64,000 nucleotides of DNA from Tepidimonas thermarum. Lineage in GTDB: Bacteria > Pseudomonadota > Gammaproteobacteria > Burkholderiales > Burkholderiaceae_C. The position numbers and the translations under genes were made by a program. Positions 52,143 to 62,052 of the stretch are shown piece after piece. Numbering within the stretch: the stretch's first letter is position 1; each line of letters opens with the position of its first letter. The stretch is taken from contig NZ_VJOL01000001.1 of the NCBI RefSeq assembly GCF_007556705.1, forward strand, positions 1 through 64,000. The letters are read 5' to 3'. The notes beneath the pieces are model-generated. The model made no database searches. It was not told the DNA's origin and saw nothing but the letters and a program-made list of their open reading frames with translations.

Positions 52143-53024
52143 TCAGGCCCGAGCGCACGCGTCGCTGTCGTGCAACGCCTGCCAGACCTTGAGCGCCTGC
52201 ACGGTGGCCGCCACGTCGTGCACCCGCACGATGCGCGCCCCCCGCTCCACGGCCAACAAGGCCGCCGCCAGGCTAGCGGCCACCCGATCGGCCGCCACAT
52301 CCTGCCCGGTGATGCGCCCCAGGGTCGATTTGCGCGACCAGCCCGCCAGCAACGGATAACCCAGGGCAAGCAGCTCGTGCTGGCGGGCGAGCAACGCCAG
52401 ATTTTGCGCCACCGTTTTGCCAAAGCCGATGCCGTAGTCGAGCACGATGCGCTCGCGCGCGACGCCGCGTGCCTGCAGCGTCGCCGCCCGTGCTGCCAAA
52501 AAGTCGCGCACCTGCGGCACGGCGTCGCCCTGCATCGGCTGCACCTGCATGTCTTGGGGCTGGCGGTGCATGTGCATCAGCACCACGCCGCACGCCGGGT
52601 GCTGGGCCACCACCGCCTCGGCGCTGCGGCCGTCCGCGCCAACGCGGCGCAGCGCCCAGACGTCGTTGACGATATCGGCACCCAGCGCCAGGCACTCGGC
52701 CATGACCTCGGGCTTGTAGGTATCGATACTGATCGGCACCCCCCAGCGCACCGCCTCGCGCACCACCGGCAGCACACGGGCCAACTCTTCCTGCAGCGGC
52801 ACCGGGGGGGCGCCGGGCCGGGTCGATTCACCGCCGATGTCCAGGATATTGGCGCCTTGCGCGAGCAGCGACTCGGCGTGACGCAGACCACTGGCGGGAT
52901 CGCCGTGTGCGCCGCCGTCGGAAAACGAGTCCGGCGTGACGTTGACGATGCCCATGACCAAAGGATGGCGCAGGTCCAGCGCAAAGCGCGCGGTGCGCCA
53001 CAGCAAAGCGGGGGCTTGGATCAT
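52143..53024 (-). CDS. folP: Dihydropteroate synthase
   Basis: Joins p-aminobenzoate to the pterin pyrophosphate in folate synthesis and is the sulfonamide target. It has 293 residues. Signature loops are [14 protein letters not shown] (loop 1), [11 protein letters not shown] (loop 2), [10 protein letters not shown] and the C-terminal RVHDVAAT. The ATG at 53024 (MIQAPALLW) is the plausible start. It precedes glmM and follows ftsH after a strong hairpin, so it may have its own promoter. Confidence 0.97.
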   Translation of the reverse strand: MIQAPALLWRTARFALDLRHPLVMGIVNVTPDSFSDGGAHGDPASGLRHAESLLAQGANILDIGGESTRPGAPPVPLQEELARVLPVVREAVRWGVPISIDTYKPEVMAECLALGADIVNDVWALRRVGADGRSAEAVVAQHPACGVVLMHMHRQPQDMQVQPMQGDAVPQVRDFLAARAATLQARGVARERIVLDYGIGFGKTVAQNLALLARQHELLALGYPLLAGWSRKSTLGRITGQDVAADRVAASLAAALLAVERGARIVRVHDVAATVQALKVWQALHDSDACARA

Positions 53025-53080
53025 GCCCGCTATTGTGCGCGAGGTCGGCACCCTGCCAGCCCGGTGAGCGCCCAAAAGCG

Positions 53081-53109
53081 AGGCCCCGAACGTCTGTCGT
53101 TCGGGGCCT
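53081..53109 (-). terminator. ftsH intrinsic terminator
   Basis: A perfect 12-bp stem AGGCCCCGAACG/CGTTCGGGGCCT with a 5-base loop, followed on the minus strand by CGCTTTT. It lies 31 bases after the ftsH stop and before folP, so it splits a group usually read as one operon. Confidence 0.8.
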
Positions 53110-53139
53110 GGAAGCTGCCGGGCTCAACCCCGCGCGGGA

Positions 53140-55068
53140 TCACGCGGCGCTGGGCGCCTGCGGTGCGGGATCACCCTTGGCAACGGCGGCCGATCCACCG
53201 GAATCCCCTCCACCCGGGGTGGGGCTGGACGGCGACATGTCCTTGGGTGGCCGCGGTGGCCGGCCTGCCATGATGTCATCGATCTGGTCGGCGTCGATGG
53301 TCTCCCACTCCAACAAGGCCTTGGCCAGCGCGTGCATTTTGTCTTTGTTGTCTTCGATCAGACGGCGCGCCAGCGCGTACTGCTCGTCGATGATGCGCCG
53401 CACCTCGGCATCGACCTGGCGCATCGTTTCTTCGCTCATGTGCGTGGTCTTGGTGATCGAGCGGCCCAGGAACACCTCACCCTCGTTTTCGGCATACACC
53501 ATGGGGCCGAGTTTTTCCGACATGCCGTAGCGCATCACCATGTCGCGCGCGATTTGCGTGGCCCGCTCGAAGTCGTTGCTCGCGCCGGTGGTCATCTGGT
53601 TCATGAAGACTTCTTCGGCGATGCGGCCGCCAAACAGCATGGCGATCTGGTTGAGCATGTACTCCTTGTCGTAGGAGTAGCGGTCGCGCTCCGGCAGGCT
53701 CATGGTCACCCCCAGCGCGCGCCCGCGCGGGATGATGGTGACCTTGTGCACCGGGTCGCACTTGGGCAGCAGCTTGCCGATCAGGGCATGGCCGGCCTCG
53801 TGATAGGCGGTGTTGCGCCGCTCTTCCTCGGGCATGACCATGGACTTGCGCTCGGGGCCCATCAGGATTTTGTCCTTGGCGCGCTCGAAGTCCTGCATCT
53901 CCACCACGCGGGCGTTGCGGCGTGCCGCCATCAGCGCGGCTTCGTTGCAGAGGTTGGCCAGGTCGGCCCCACTCATGCCCGGCGTGCCGCGCGCGATCAC
54001 CTCGGGGCTGACGTCCGGCCCGATGGGGATCTTGCGCATGTGCACCTTCAGGATCTGCTCGCGGCCGCGGATGTCGGGCAGCGTCACGTACACCTGGCGG
54101 TCGAACCGCCCCGGGCGCAGCAGGGCCGCGTCCAGAATGTCCGGTCGGTTGGTCGCCGCGATGACGATGACCCCCAGGCTGGTTTCGAAGCCGTCCATCT
54201 CGACCAGCATCTGGTTGAGGGTTTGCTCACGCTCGTCATTACCACCGCCCAGGCCCGCGCCGCGCTGGCGGCCCACGGCGTCGATTTCGTCGATGAAGAT
54301 GATGCACGGCGCGTTCTTTTTGGCCTGCTCGAACATGTCGCGCACCCGCGCCGCACCCACACCGACGAACATTTCGACGAAGTCCGAGCCCGAGATGCTG
54401 AAGAACGGCACCTTGGCCTCACCCGCGATGGCCTTGGCCAGCAGCGTCTTGCCGGTGCCAGGCGGCCCCACCAGCAGCAAGCCGCGCGGAATGCGCCCGC
54501 CCAGCTTTTGGAATTTTTGCGGGTCCTTCAGGAAGTCGACGACCTCCTTGACCTCCTCCTTGGCCTCGTCGCAGCCCGCGACGTCGGCAAAGGTGACGGT
54601 GTTGGCGTTTTCGTCGAGCATGCGCGCGCGGCTCTTGCCAAAGCTAAACGCCCCACCACGGCCACCGCCTTGCATCTGGCGCATGAAATAAATCCACACG
54701 CCGATGAGCAACAGCATCGGCCCCCAGCTCACCAGCAGGGTCATCAGCAGCGAGCCTTCCTCGCGCGGACGCACGTCGAACTTGACGTCGTTGGCCAGCA
54801 AGTCGCCCACCAGTCCGCGGTCGAGGTAGGTGGCGTTGGTGCGCACGCGCCGGTCGTCGGTGGTGATGGCGATGATTTCGGTGCCGTTGGCGCCCTCCTG
54901 GATGGTGGCGCTCTTGATGCGCTGCGCCTTGACCTCGTTGAGGAAGTCCGAATACGCCATGTAGCCGGCGCCCTGCACCGCACGGCCGTCAAATTGCTTG
55001 AAGACCGTGAACAGAACCATGGCGATCACCATCCAGATCGCCACCTTGGAAAACCACTGGTTATTCAA
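53140..55068 (-). CDS. ftsH: ATP-dependent zinc metalloprotease FtsH
   Basis: A membrane-bound AAA+ protease that degrades misfolded membrane proteins, LpxC and sigma-32 in relatives. It has 642 residues: two membrane helices (about 9-24 and 107-129) flanking a periplasmic domain, Walker A GPPGTGKT at 201-208, Walker B IIFIDEID, the SRH region [18 protein letters not shown], and the zinc motif HEAGH at 423-427. The C-terminal tail is Pro/Gly/Ser-rich. A candidate promoter with TACAAT lies at 55154-55149. It follows rlmE. Confidence 0.98.
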   Translation of the reverse strand: MNNQWFSKVAIWMVIAMVLFTVFKQFDGRAVQGAGYMAYSDFLNEVKAQRIKSATIQEGANGTEIIAITTDDRRVRTNATYLDRGLVGDLLANDVKFDVRPREEGSLLMTLLVSWGPMLLLIGVWIYFMRQMQGGGRGGAFSFGKSRARMLDENANTVTFADVAGCDEAKEEVKEVVDFLKDPQKFQKLGGRIPRGLLLVGPPGTGKTLLAKAIAGEAKVPFFSISGSDFVEMFVGVGAARVRDMFEQAKKNAPCIIFIDEIDAVGRQRGAGLGGGNDEREQTLNQMLVEMDGFETSLGVIVIAATNRPDILDAALLRPGRFDRQVYVTLPDIRGREQILKVHMRKIPIGPDVSPEVIARGTPGMSGADLANLCNEAALMAARRNARVVEMQDFERAKDKILMGPERKSMVMPEEERRNTAYHEAGHALIGKLLPKCDPVHKVTIIPRGRALGVTMSLPERDRYSYDKEYMLNQIAMLFGGRIAEEVFMNQMTTGASNDFERATQIARDMVMRYGMSEKLGPMVYAENEGEVFLGRSITKTTHMSEETMRQVDAEVRRIIDEQYALARRLIEDNKDKMHALAKALLEWETIDADQIDDIMAGRPPRPPKDMSPSSPTPGGGDSGGSAAVAKGDPAPQAPSAA

Positions 55069-55148
55069 CGAACGCTCCTACCGTAGTGGGATGACACACC
55101 GGCCACGCCGCGCCAGCGCCGGCCCTTGGTACTCACCCATGTGAAGCC

Positions 55149-55154
55149 ATTGTA
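55149..55154 (-). promoter_or_regulatory. Candidate ftsH promoter (-10 TACAAT)
   Basis: TACAAT on the minus strand, 80 bases before ftsH. CTTGATAAGG just upstream recalls a heat-shock -35 but has no matching -10 at the right distance. Confidence 0.35.
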
Positions 55155-55182
55155 GGCCTTATCAAGCCCGCACCCACTTGAC

Positions 55183-55218
55183 AAAAGCGAAACCCTTTTG
55201 ATCACTGGGATAGGGTTT
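55183..55218 (-). terminator. Possible terminator between rlmE and ftsH
   Basis: Inverted repeat AAACCCT/AGGGTTT (55218-55212 with 55196-55190) with a 15-base loop, followed on the minus strand by CGCTTTTG. The long loop makes it a modest candidate. Confidence 0.45.
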
Positions 55219-55252
55219 GCGCTATCGCGGGGAGGGCGGCACGCCGCTCGCG

Positions 55253-55936
55253 CTAGGCCTTCAGACCCCGGCCGACCAGGAAGGTTTCCGCCGATTGCGG
55301 CCGCGACGCCTTGGGCTTGTGCACCTTGACCGTGCGAAAGTGCGCGCGAAACAGCCGCACCGCCGCGTCGTACGCACCGCCATGGAACACCTTGGCGACC
55401 AAGGCCCCCTCAGGCTTGAGGTGCTCGACCGCAAACGCCACGGCCAGCTCGATGAGGTGCTCGATGCGCGCCGCATCCACCTCCTCCACCCCGCAGAGGT
55501 TGGGCGCCATGTCCGACACCACGAGGTCGAGCCGGTGCGCCGCATCGCCGCCCAGCGCCTCGGTCAGTGCCGCCTGCAACGCCGCCAGCGTCGCCTCCTC
55601 ACGAAAGTCGCCCTGGATGAAGCGCACGCCCTCGACGGGCTCCATGGGCAACAGGTCCACCCCGATGATGACCCCGCGCGTTTGTGGCTGGCCGTTGGGG
55701 CCCGGCGTGGTGCCCATGCGACGGCGCAGATACTGGCACCAGGCACCCGGCGCGCACCCCAGATCGACCACGGCAAACCCGGGCCGCACCAGGTGAAACG
55801 TCTCATCCAGCTCCTGCAGTTTGTAGGCGGCGCGCGCGCGGTAACCCTCTTGTTGCGCGCGCCGCACCCATGGGTCGGTGACGTGCTGGTTGAGCCACGC
55901 CTTGTTGACCTTCTTGCTTTGCGTTTTGACTTTCAT
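55253..55936 (-). CDS. rlmE: 23S rRNA 2'-O-ribose U2552 methyltransferase
   Basis: Methylates U2552 in the 50S A-loop (also called FtsJ/RrmJ). It has 227 residues. The SAM motif VVDLGCAPGAWCQYL and the K-D-K-E tetrad can be placed in RARAAYKLQE, VVSDMAPN, LVAKVFHGG and the Glu of QSAETFLVGRG. The ATG at 55936 begins MKVKTQSKKVNKAWL, a basic N-terminus that is normal here. A TATAGT hexamer ends only eight bases before the ATG, so the message may be leaderless. It is divergent from yhbY. Confidence 0.96.
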   Translation of the reverse strand: MKVKTQSKKVNKAWLNQHVTDPWVRRAQQEGYRARAAYKLQELDETFHLVRPGFAVVDLGCAPGAWCQYLRRRMGTTPGPNGQPQTRGVIIGVDLLPMEPVEGVRFIQGDFREEATLAALQAALTEALGGDAAHRLDLVVSDMAPNLCGVEEVDAARIEHLIELAVAFAVEHLKPEGALVAKVFHGGAYDAAVRLFRAHFRTVKVHKPKASRPQSAETFLVGRGLKA

Positions 55937-55944
55937 GACCCCGC

Positions 55945-56012
55945 ACTATAGGCCCGTGCGGGCACGCGCGGCGCCCAACGGCGACGCCCCCAACCCACAT
56001 ATCCCGGATAAT
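55945..56012. promoter_or_regulatory. Divergent promoters of rlmE and yhbY, both close to the start codon
   Basis: On the minus strand TATAGT at 55950-55945 ends eight bases before the rlmE ATG. On the plus strand GATAAT at 56007-56012 ends seven bases before the yhbY ATG. Both spacings predict transcription starts at or beside the A of ATG. Confidence 0.5.
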
Positions 56013-56019
56013 CGCCCCC

Positions 56020-56499
56020 ATGCCCCAGATCACCCTCACCCCCGCCGAGCGCGCCCAGCACCGCGGCGCGGCTCACCACCTCGAGCCGGTTGTCATGATC
56101 GGCGCCGACGGTCTCACCGATGCCGTCAAGGCCGAGGTCGATGCCGCGCTGACCGCCCACGGCCTGATCAAGGTCCGCGTGCTGGGTGACGACCGCGCCC
56201 AACGCGAAGCCTGGCTGCAAACGCTGGCCGACGAGCTCCATGCCGCGCCGGTGCAGCACATCGGCAAGCTGCTGGTGCTGTGGCGGCCGATCCCACCCAA
56301 GGCCAAACGCGTCGACGAAGACCGCAAGCCCGGTCCGCGCGAATACAAGGTCGTCAAGTACAGTGCCAAAGGCGGCCAGCGCCCGGAGATCAAGACCGTC
56401 AAGGTCCTGGGCAACCAGCGCCTGACACCGGGCGGGCTGGTCAAAAAGGCCAAGCGGCGGCAAAAAAGCGCCAAGAAATCCGCATCGGCTGCTGGCTGA
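56020..56499 (+). CDS. yhbY: YhbY-type CRM-domain RNA-binding protein with basic tail
   Basis: The first 95 residues form a CRM domain (LTPAERAQHRGAAHHLEPVVMIGADGLTD onward, then HIGKLLVLWRP), which in E. coli YhbY associates with pre-50S particles. The protein has 159 residues; the extra 60 are a Lys/Arg-rich tail ending VKKAKRRQKSAKKSAS, which may bind rRNA. Beside rlmE this is the common yhbY-rlmE divergent pair, both acting on the large subunit. Confidence 0.92.
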   Translation: MPQITLTPAERAQHRGAAHHLEPVVMIGADGLTDAVKAEVDAALTAHGLIKVRVLGDDRAQREAWLQTLADELHAAPVQHIGKLLVLWRPIPPKAKRVDEDRKPGPREYKVVKYSAKGGQRPEIKTVKVLGNQRLTPGGLVKKAKRRQKSAKKSASAAG

Positions 56500-56547
56500 T
56501 CGGGGCGCGCCGGCGCGGCACGGCGCGTTCCATGGCATGCTTGCGGC

Positions 56548-58608
56548 ATGAACGACCGCATCGACCCTGCCCTGCTCGACAACCCACTGCTCGACTTCGA
56601 CGGCCTGCCGCGCTTTGACGCGGTGCAACCCGCGCACATCGAGCCCGCCATCGACGCGTTGCTGCAACGCGCCAACGCCGCGCTGCAGCAGGTCACGGCC
56701 CCCGACTTCCCCGCCGACTGGAATGCGCTGGCAGCCGTCCTGGACGTGGCCACCGAGCGCCTGGGACGCGCGTGGGGCGTGGTCAGCCACCTCAACGCCG
56801 TGGCCGACACGCCGGCGCTGCGCGCCGCCTACAACGCCATGCTGCCGCGCGTCACGGACTTCTGGACCCGCCTGGGCGCCGACGAGCGGCTCTACGCCAA
56901 ATACAAGGCCATCGATGCGACACGGCTCAACGCGGCGCAGCGGCGTGCACGCGACAACGCCCTGCGCGATTTCGTGCTCGGCGGCGCCGAGCTGCAAGGC
57001 GAGGCCAAGGCACGCTTTGCCGCCATCCAGGAGCGCCTGGCCGAGCTGACGCAAAAATTCAGCGAAAACGTGCTCGACGCCACCGACGCCTACCACGACG
57101 ACGTCACCGACGCGGAGCTGGCCGGGGTGCCCGAGGACGTGCGCGCCGCCACGCGCAAAGCTGCCCAGGACGCCGGCCACGATGGCCACCGCCTGAGCCT
57201 CAAACTGCCCGTCTATCTGCCGGTGATGCAGTTTGCGCACGACCGTGCGCTGCGCGAGCGCCTCTACCGCGCTTACGGCACGCGCGCCAGCGACCAGGCC
57301 GAAGGCGATGCCACACGTTTTGACAACAGCGCCATCCTGCGCGAGATCCTGGCGCTGCGCGCCGAGGAAGCGCGCTTGCTGGGCTACCCCAGCTTTGCCC
57401 ACGTGTCGCTGGTGCCCAAGATGGCCGAGTCGCCCGAGCAGGTGCTGGGGTTTTTGCGCGATCTGGCGCGCCGCGCCCGCCCCTACGCCGAGCGCGACGT
57501 GGCCGACATGCGGGCGTTTGCGCGCGACGCCCTGGGGCTGGACGACCCGCAGCCCTGGGACTGGCCCTACATCGCCGAGCGGTTGCGCCAGGCACGCTAT
57601 GCCTACAGCGAACAAGAGGTCAAGCCCTATTTCCCGCTGCCTCGCGTGCTCCACGGGTTGTTTCGCATCATCGAGACGCTGTTCGAGGTGCGCATCCGCC
57701 CCGACCACGCGCCGGTGTGGCATCCGTCGGTCTCGTTCTACCGCATCGAGCGCGACGGCCGACTGATCGGCCAGTTCTACCTCGACCCCTCGGCACGCGC
57801 GGGCAAGCGCGGTGGGGCGTGGATGGACGATGTGCGCGGGCGTTGGCGCCGACCGGACACGGCGGACGTGCAAACGCCGGTGGCCCATTTGGTGTGCAAC
57901 TTTGCCGAGGGCGTGGACGGCAAGCCGGCCCTGCTCACGCACGACGACGTGATCACCCTGTTCCACGAATGCGGCCACGGCCTGCACCACCTGCTGACCC
58001 AGGTCGACGAGCACGACGTGGCTGGCATCAGCGGCGTGGAGTGGGACGCGGTCGAGCTGCCCAGCCAGTTCATGGAAAACTTTTGCTGGGAATGGTCGGT
58101 GCTGCAAGGCTTGACCGCGCACGTGGACACGGGCGAGCCGCTGCCGCGCGCGCTGTTTGACAAGATGCAGGCGGCGCGCCACTTCCAAAGCGGGTTGCAG
58201 CTGTTGCGCCAGGTGGAATACGCGCTGTTCGATATGCGATTGCACCTGGAAGGCGCCCCCAACGGGGACGTCATGGCCCTGCTGCAACAGGTGCGCGACG
58301 AGGTGGCCGTGCTGCAGCCGCCCGCCTGGCACCGCATGCCCCATAGCTTTAGCCACATTTTTGCGGGCGGCTATGCGGCGGGGTATTACAGCTACCTGTG
58401 GGCCGAGGTGCTCAGCGCCGACGCCTACGCCGCCTTCGAAGAAGCCGCCGCCCAGCGCGGCACGCCGCTGGATGTGGAAGTGGGGCGGCGCTACCGGCAG
58501 CAGATCCTGGAAGTGGGTGGCAGCCGGCCGGCGCTGGCGTCGTTTCGCGCCTTTCGCGGCCGCGACCCGCAGATCGACGCCCTGCTGCGCCACCAGGGCA
58601 TGGCCTAA
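56548..58608 (+). CDS. prlC: Oligopeptidase A (M3 family)
   Basis: A cytoplasmic zinc metallopeptidase that degrades signal peptides and other oligopeptides. It has 686 residues, the usual size. The zinc motif FHECGHGLHH places the two His at 473 and 477, and the third ligand Glu lies in SGVEWDAVELPSQFMEN. The substrate Tyr and Gly loop is AGGYAAGYYSYLWAEV near the C-terminus. It lies 48 bases after yhbY on the same strand and ends 30 bases from the convergent rpiA. Confidence 0.97.
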   Translation: MNDRIDPALLDNPLLDFDGLPRFDAVQPAHIEPAIDALLQRANAALQQVTAPDFPADWNALAAVLDVATERLGRAWGVVSHLNAVADTPALRAAYNAMLPRVTDFWTRLGADERLYAKYKAIDATRLNAAQRRARDNALRDFVLGGAELQGEAKARFAAIQERLAELTQKFSENVLDATDAYHDDVTDAELAGVPEDVRAATRKAAQDAGHDGHRLSLKLPVYLPVMQFAHDRALRERLYRAYGTRASDQAEGDATRFDNSAILREILALRAEEARLLGYPSFAHVSLVPKMAESPEQVLGFLRDLARRARPYAERDVADMRAFARDALGLDDPQPWDWPYIAERLRQARYAYSEQEVKPYFPLPRVLHGLFRIIETLFEVRIRPDHAPVWHPSVSFYRIERDGRLIGQFYLDPSARAGKRGGAWMDDVRGRWRRPDTADVQTPVAHLVCNFAEGVDGKPALLTHDDVITLFHECGHGLHHLLTQVDEHDVAGISGVEWDAVELPSQFMENFCWEWSVLQGLTAHVDTGEPLPRALFDKMQAARHFQSGLQLLRQVEYALFDMRLHLEGAPNGDVMALLQQVRDEVAVLQPPAWHRMPHSFSHIFAGGYAAGYYSYLWAEVLSADAYAAFEEAAAQRGTPLDVEVGRRYRQQILEVGGSRPALASFRAFRGRDPQIDALLRHQGMA

Positions 58609-58638
58609 CACGTTACGCCTCAGGGTGCGCAGGCGCCA

Positions 58639-59337
58639 TCAAAACGTGATGGTGCGCACCCCCTCGGGCGTGCCCAGCAGGCACACGTGCGCGCGCTGGT
58701 GGGCAAAAACGCCGACGGTCACCACACCCGGCCAGTCGTTGACCATGCTTTCAAACGCGGGCGGGTCGCTGATCTGCAAGCCCGTAACGTCCAGGATGTG
58801 CTGGCCATTGTCCGTGACCAGTGGCGCCCCATCGCGCAAGCGCACGCGCGCCTGCGCGCCCAGCGCCGCAAACTGACGGATGAGGCGCTGCGTGGCCATC
58901 GGGATCACCTCCACCGGCAGTGGAAAGCGCCCCAGCGTGCCCACCCACTTGGACTGATCGGCGATGCACACAAAGCGCCGCGCCTGCGCGGCAACGATCT
59001 TTTCCCGCGTCAAGGCCGCTCCGCCGCCTTTGATCATGTAGCCACGCGGGTCGATTTCGTCGGCACCGTCGATATAGACCGCCAAGTCCCCGACGTCGTT
59101 GGCATCGAACACCGGGATGCCGTGTGCGCGCAGGCGCTGCGTCGACGCCTCGGAGCTGGACACCGCGCCTGCGATGCGCTCGCGCATGCCCGCCAGCGCA
59201 TCGATGAAGCAGTTGACCGTCGAACCAGTGCCCACCCCGATGATCTGGCCGGGCTCGACGTAGTCCAGGGCGGCACGGCCCACCAGGGCCTTGAGTTCGT
59301 CTTGGGACATGACCGGGGTGGCAGGCGTGGTGCTCAT
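58639..59337 (-). CDS. rpiA: Ribose-5-phosphate isomerase A
   Basis: Interconverts ribose-5-phosphate and ribulose-5-phosphate in the pentose phosphate pathway. It has 232 residues from ATG 59337; an ATG at 59310 (MSQDELK) is a shorter alternative that begins at the conserved part. Signatures are [24 protein letters not shown] (catalytic Asp) and [16 protein letters not shown]. It is divergent from pyrD. A longer frame upstream reads antisense through pyrD. Confidence 0.97.
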   Translation of the reverse strand: MSTTPATPVMSQDELKALVGRAALDYVEPGQIIGVGTGSTVNCFIDALAGMRERIAGAVSSSEASTQRLRAHGIPVFDANDVGDLAVYIDGADEIDPRGYMIKGGGAALTREKIVAAQARRFVCIADQSKWVGTLGRFPLPVEVIPMATQRLIRQFAALGAQARVRLRDGAPLVTDNGQHILDVTGLQISDPPAFESMVNDWPGVVTVGVFAHQRAHVCLLGTPEGVRTITF

Positions 59338-59438
59338 CGTGTGGATTCCAGGCTCGGGCGTGGTGGATGGCGATGCGACAATCGGCAGTTTCGGCCCCCA
59401 GCCGACACCACCGACCTCTGCGACGCTTGGATTATCCA

Positions 59439-60506
59439 ATGGCCTGGATCCCTTATGCACCGGCGCGTGCCCTGCTTTTTCGCCTCGATGCCGAAGCGGC
59501 GCACGAGTGGACGCTGCGCACCCTGGAGCATCTGCAACACTCGGCACTGGTCGGTTTGATACGGCAGCCGCGCATCGACGACCCGGTCGAACTCGCGGGT
59601 CTGCGCTTTCCCAACCGCGTGGGGCTGGCCGCCGGGCTGGACAAGAACGCGCGCTGCATCGACGCCTGGGCCGTGATGGGTTTTGGCTTCGTCGAAGTGG
59701 GCACGGTCACCCCGCGGCCGCAGCCGGGCAATCCCCGCCCACGGCTGTTTCGCCTGCCGCAGGCGCAGGCGCTCATCAACCGCTTCGGCTTCAACAACGA
59801 GGGGCTCGACGCCTTCGTCGAGCACGTGCGCCGCTCCCACGTGCACCAGGCGGCACCGGGCACGCAGCCGTTGGTGCTGGGGCTCAACATTGGCAAAAAC
59901 GCCAGCACGCCCATCGAGCGCGCCACCGACGACTACCTGCTCGGCTTGGAAGGGGTGTACCCCCACGCGGACTATGTCACGGTCAACATCTCCAGCCCCA
60001 ACACGCAGCATCTGCGGCAGCTCCAGGGCGATGCCGCGCTGGACGGGCTGTTGCAGGCGCTGGCGCAGCGGCGCGCGCAATTGGCCGACCGCTTGGGGGT
60101 GCGGCGGCCGATCTTCGTCAAAATCGCGCCCGACCTGGACGATGACCAGATCGCCGTCATCGCCGACGCCCTGCAGCGGCATAGCATGGACGGCGTGATC
60201 GCCACCAACACGACGCTGGCACGCGACGCGGTGCAGGGCCTGCCCCACGCGCAAGAGGCCGGGGGGCTGTCCGGCCAGCCGCTGGCCGCGGCCAGCAACC
60301 GGGTGATTGCCGCGCTGCGCGCGCGCCTGGGCCCAGGCTTTCCGATCATCGGCGTGGGCGGGGTGATGGACGAGGCCTCGGCACGGGCCAAGCTGGCGGC
60401 CGGGGCCGATCTCGTGCAGCTCTACACGGGCCTGATCTACCGCGGCCCGGCCCTGGTGCCCGCTGTGGCCCGGGCGCTGCGCGACAGCCGGAGGGTCGCC
60501 GCATGA
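59439..60506 (+). CDS. pyrD: Dihydroorotate dehydrogenase (quinone), class 2
   Basis: Oxidises dihydroorotate to orotate at the membrane, passing electrons to ubiquinone. It has 355 residues. The N-terminal helical extension ([20 protein letters not shown]) that reaches the quinone marks class 2. FMN and substrate motifs are [40 protein letters not shown] split by the loop, NISSPNT, and IGVGGVMD with [11 protein letters not shown]. Start ATG at 59439 ([14 protein letters not shown]). It overlaps the LysE-type gene by ATGA. Confidence 0.97.
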   Translation: MAWIPYAPARALLFRLDAEAAHEWTLRTLEHLQHSALVGLIRQPRIDDPVELAGLRFPNRVGLAAGLDKNARCIDAWAVMGFGFVEVGTVTPRPQPGNPRPRLFRLPQAQALINRFGFNNEGLDAFVEHVRRSHVHQAAPGTQPLVLGLNIGKNASTPIERATDDYLLGLEGVYPHADYVTVNISSPNTQHLRQLQGDAALDGLLQALAQRRAQLADRLGVRRPIFVKIAPDLDDDQIAVIADALQRHSMDGVIATNTTLARDAVQGLPHAQEAGGLSGQPLAAASNRVIAALRARLGPGFPIIGVGGVMDEASARAKLAAGADLVQLYTGLIYRGPALVPAVARALRDSRRVAA

Positions 60507-61129
60507 TCGACACCAGCGTGGCCTTGGCCTTCTTTGGCGCGGCGGTGCTGCTGGCGCTCAGCCCCGGGCCGGACAATCTGTTTGTGCTGATGCAGTCGGC
60601 CACACATGGCCGGCGCGCCGGCTTGCTGGTGACGCTGGGCCTGTGCACCGGGCTGCTGGGCCACACCGCAGCCGTCGCGCTTGGCCTGGCAGCGGTTCTG
60701 GCCGCCTCTCCATGGGCATTTGGGGTCCTCAAACTGCTGGGCGCCGCCTACCTGCTGTATCTGGCCTGGGGTGCCTGGCGCGCACCCGCAGGCCCCATCG
60801 ACGCGGCGCGCGTGCCGCCGCTGCAACCGTTGGCGGCCTACGGGCGCGGCATCGTCATGAACCTGACCAACCCCAAAGTGGCGCTGTTCTTTTTGGCGTT
60901 TTTGCCCCAATTCGCCGATCCGTCGCGGGGCGCCGTTGCGCTGCAGATGCTGCAGCTTGGCGCGCTGTTCATGGTGGCGACGCTGCTGACCTTTGGGTCG
61001 TTTGCCGTCTTTGCGGGCTGGATCGGTGCGGCGCTGCGGCGCTCGGCACGGGCGCAACGGTGGCTCAACCGCGCTGCGGCGGTGGTTTTTGCGGGGCTGG
61101 CAGCCCGGCTGGCCCTGACGACGCGCTAG
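60503..61129 (+). CDS. LysE/RhtB family exporter
   Basis: A 208-residue inner-membrane protein with about six hydrophobic segments. The N-terminal signature [29 protein letters not shown] (here split at the Gly-rich turn) and [18 protein letters not shown] are diagnostic of amino acid exporters of the LysE/RhtB group. Substrate cannot be named. It is translationally coupled to pyrD by a four-base overlap and meets the universal stress gene tail to tail with a four-base overlap. Confidence 0.92.
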   Translation: MIDTSVALAFFGAAVLLALSPGPDNLFVLMQSATHGRRAGLLVTLGLCTGLLGHTAAVALGLAAVLAASPWAFGVLKLLGAAYLLYLAWGAWRAPAGPIDAARVPPLQPLAAYGRGIVMNLTNPKVALFFLAFLPQFADPSRGAVALQMLQLGALFMVATLLTFGSFAVFAGWIGAALRRSARAQRWLNRAAAVVFAGLAARLALTTR

Positions 61130-62052
61130 GCCAACGCACGCGCCGGTGAGACCAGCACGTCGCAGCGCGACTCCGCCAACACGTGCGCGGTCACGCTGCC
61201 CAGCAGCAGCTCTTCGGCGGCGCTTTGCCCGTGCTTGCCAATGACGACGAGGTCGCATTCAAGGCGCTGCACGGCGTGCACGATGCCGGGTGCCGCGTCG
61301 CCTTCGTGCAGCAGCGTGGCATAGCGCGTACTCGACCAGCCCTGCTGCCGCGCCAGCGCATGCAAATGGGTCACCGCCTGCTGACGTGCTTTTTCGCGGT
61401 ACAGGGCAATGGTGTCGTCGTCCACGCCGGCAAAGCGCAGTTTTTCCTCGAACGGCACGGTGTAGGCATGCAGCAGCTCCACCACCGCATGGGGGGCAAT
61501 GGCATCGACCAGCGCCAGGGCCGGCGCCGACCAGGGCGAAAAGTCCACCGGCACCAGCACGCGGCGATACCCCTGCGTCGCGGGCTGACGCACCACCAGC
61601 AGCGGGTTCATCGCCTTGCGCGCCAGGCGTTCGGCCGTGGTGCCCAACAGCACGTGACGCAGCGTGCTGCGGCCGTGGGCGCCCACCACCACCCAGCGCG
61701 GCGCGCAGCGTTGCGCCACCTCCACGCTGGTCTGCACCGGATGCCCCTGCACCAGCAGGGGATGGATAAGCCCCTCCAGCGCCGCCTGCAGCCCGTGCAC
61801 TTCGGCTTGCAGCAACGCCTGGGCGTCGGCGACGATACGCTGCGACGCGCGCTCGACCCCCAGCCATGCCTGCAAGGCCGCCACCCAGTCGGTGGGCAGC
61901 ACGTGCAGCAACACCAGCGGCAACCCGTGCTCACGCGCCAGGCGGGCGGCGCGCTGCTGCGCCAGGCGCGCGGCGTCGGAAAAATCGGTGGCCACCAGCA
62001 CCCCGCCGGTGGGCAGCTGCGCGGGAATGGTGGCCAGGTCAACATGGCTCAT
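61126..62052 (-). CDS. Tandem universal stress protein (two UspA domains)
   Basis: A 308-residue protein with two Usp domains (about 14-155 and 160-305). Each begins with a VLVATDFS or VLVPVDFS strand and has a nucleotide-binding G-2x-G-9x-G(S/T) type loop: GAHGRSTLRHVLLGTTAE in the first, GKHGQSAAEELLLGSVTA in the second. Such proteins bind ATP or related nucleotides and aid survival under stress. Its ATG overlaps the antiporter stop by four bases, so it may report on or regulate that transporter. Confidence 0.93.
   Translation of the reverse strand: MSHVDLATIPAQLPTGGVLVATDFSDAARLAQQRAARLAREHGLPLVLLHVLPTDWVAALQAWLGVERASQRIVADAQALLQAEVHGLQAALEGLIHPLLVQGHPVQTSVEVAQRCAPRWVVVGAHGRSTLRHVLLGTTAERLARKAMNPLLVVRQPATQGYRRVLVPVDFSPWSAPALALVDAIAPHAVVELLHAYTVPFEEKLRFAGVDDDTIALYREKARQQAVTHLHALARQQGWSSTRYATLLHEGDAAPGIVHAVQRLECDLVVIGKHGQSAAEELLLGSVTAHVLAESRCDVLVSPARALA

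Noticed and set aside
55933-58611. Minus-strand frame of 892 codons opposite yhbY and prlC
   Set aside because: Antisense shadow of prlC with no domain signal.
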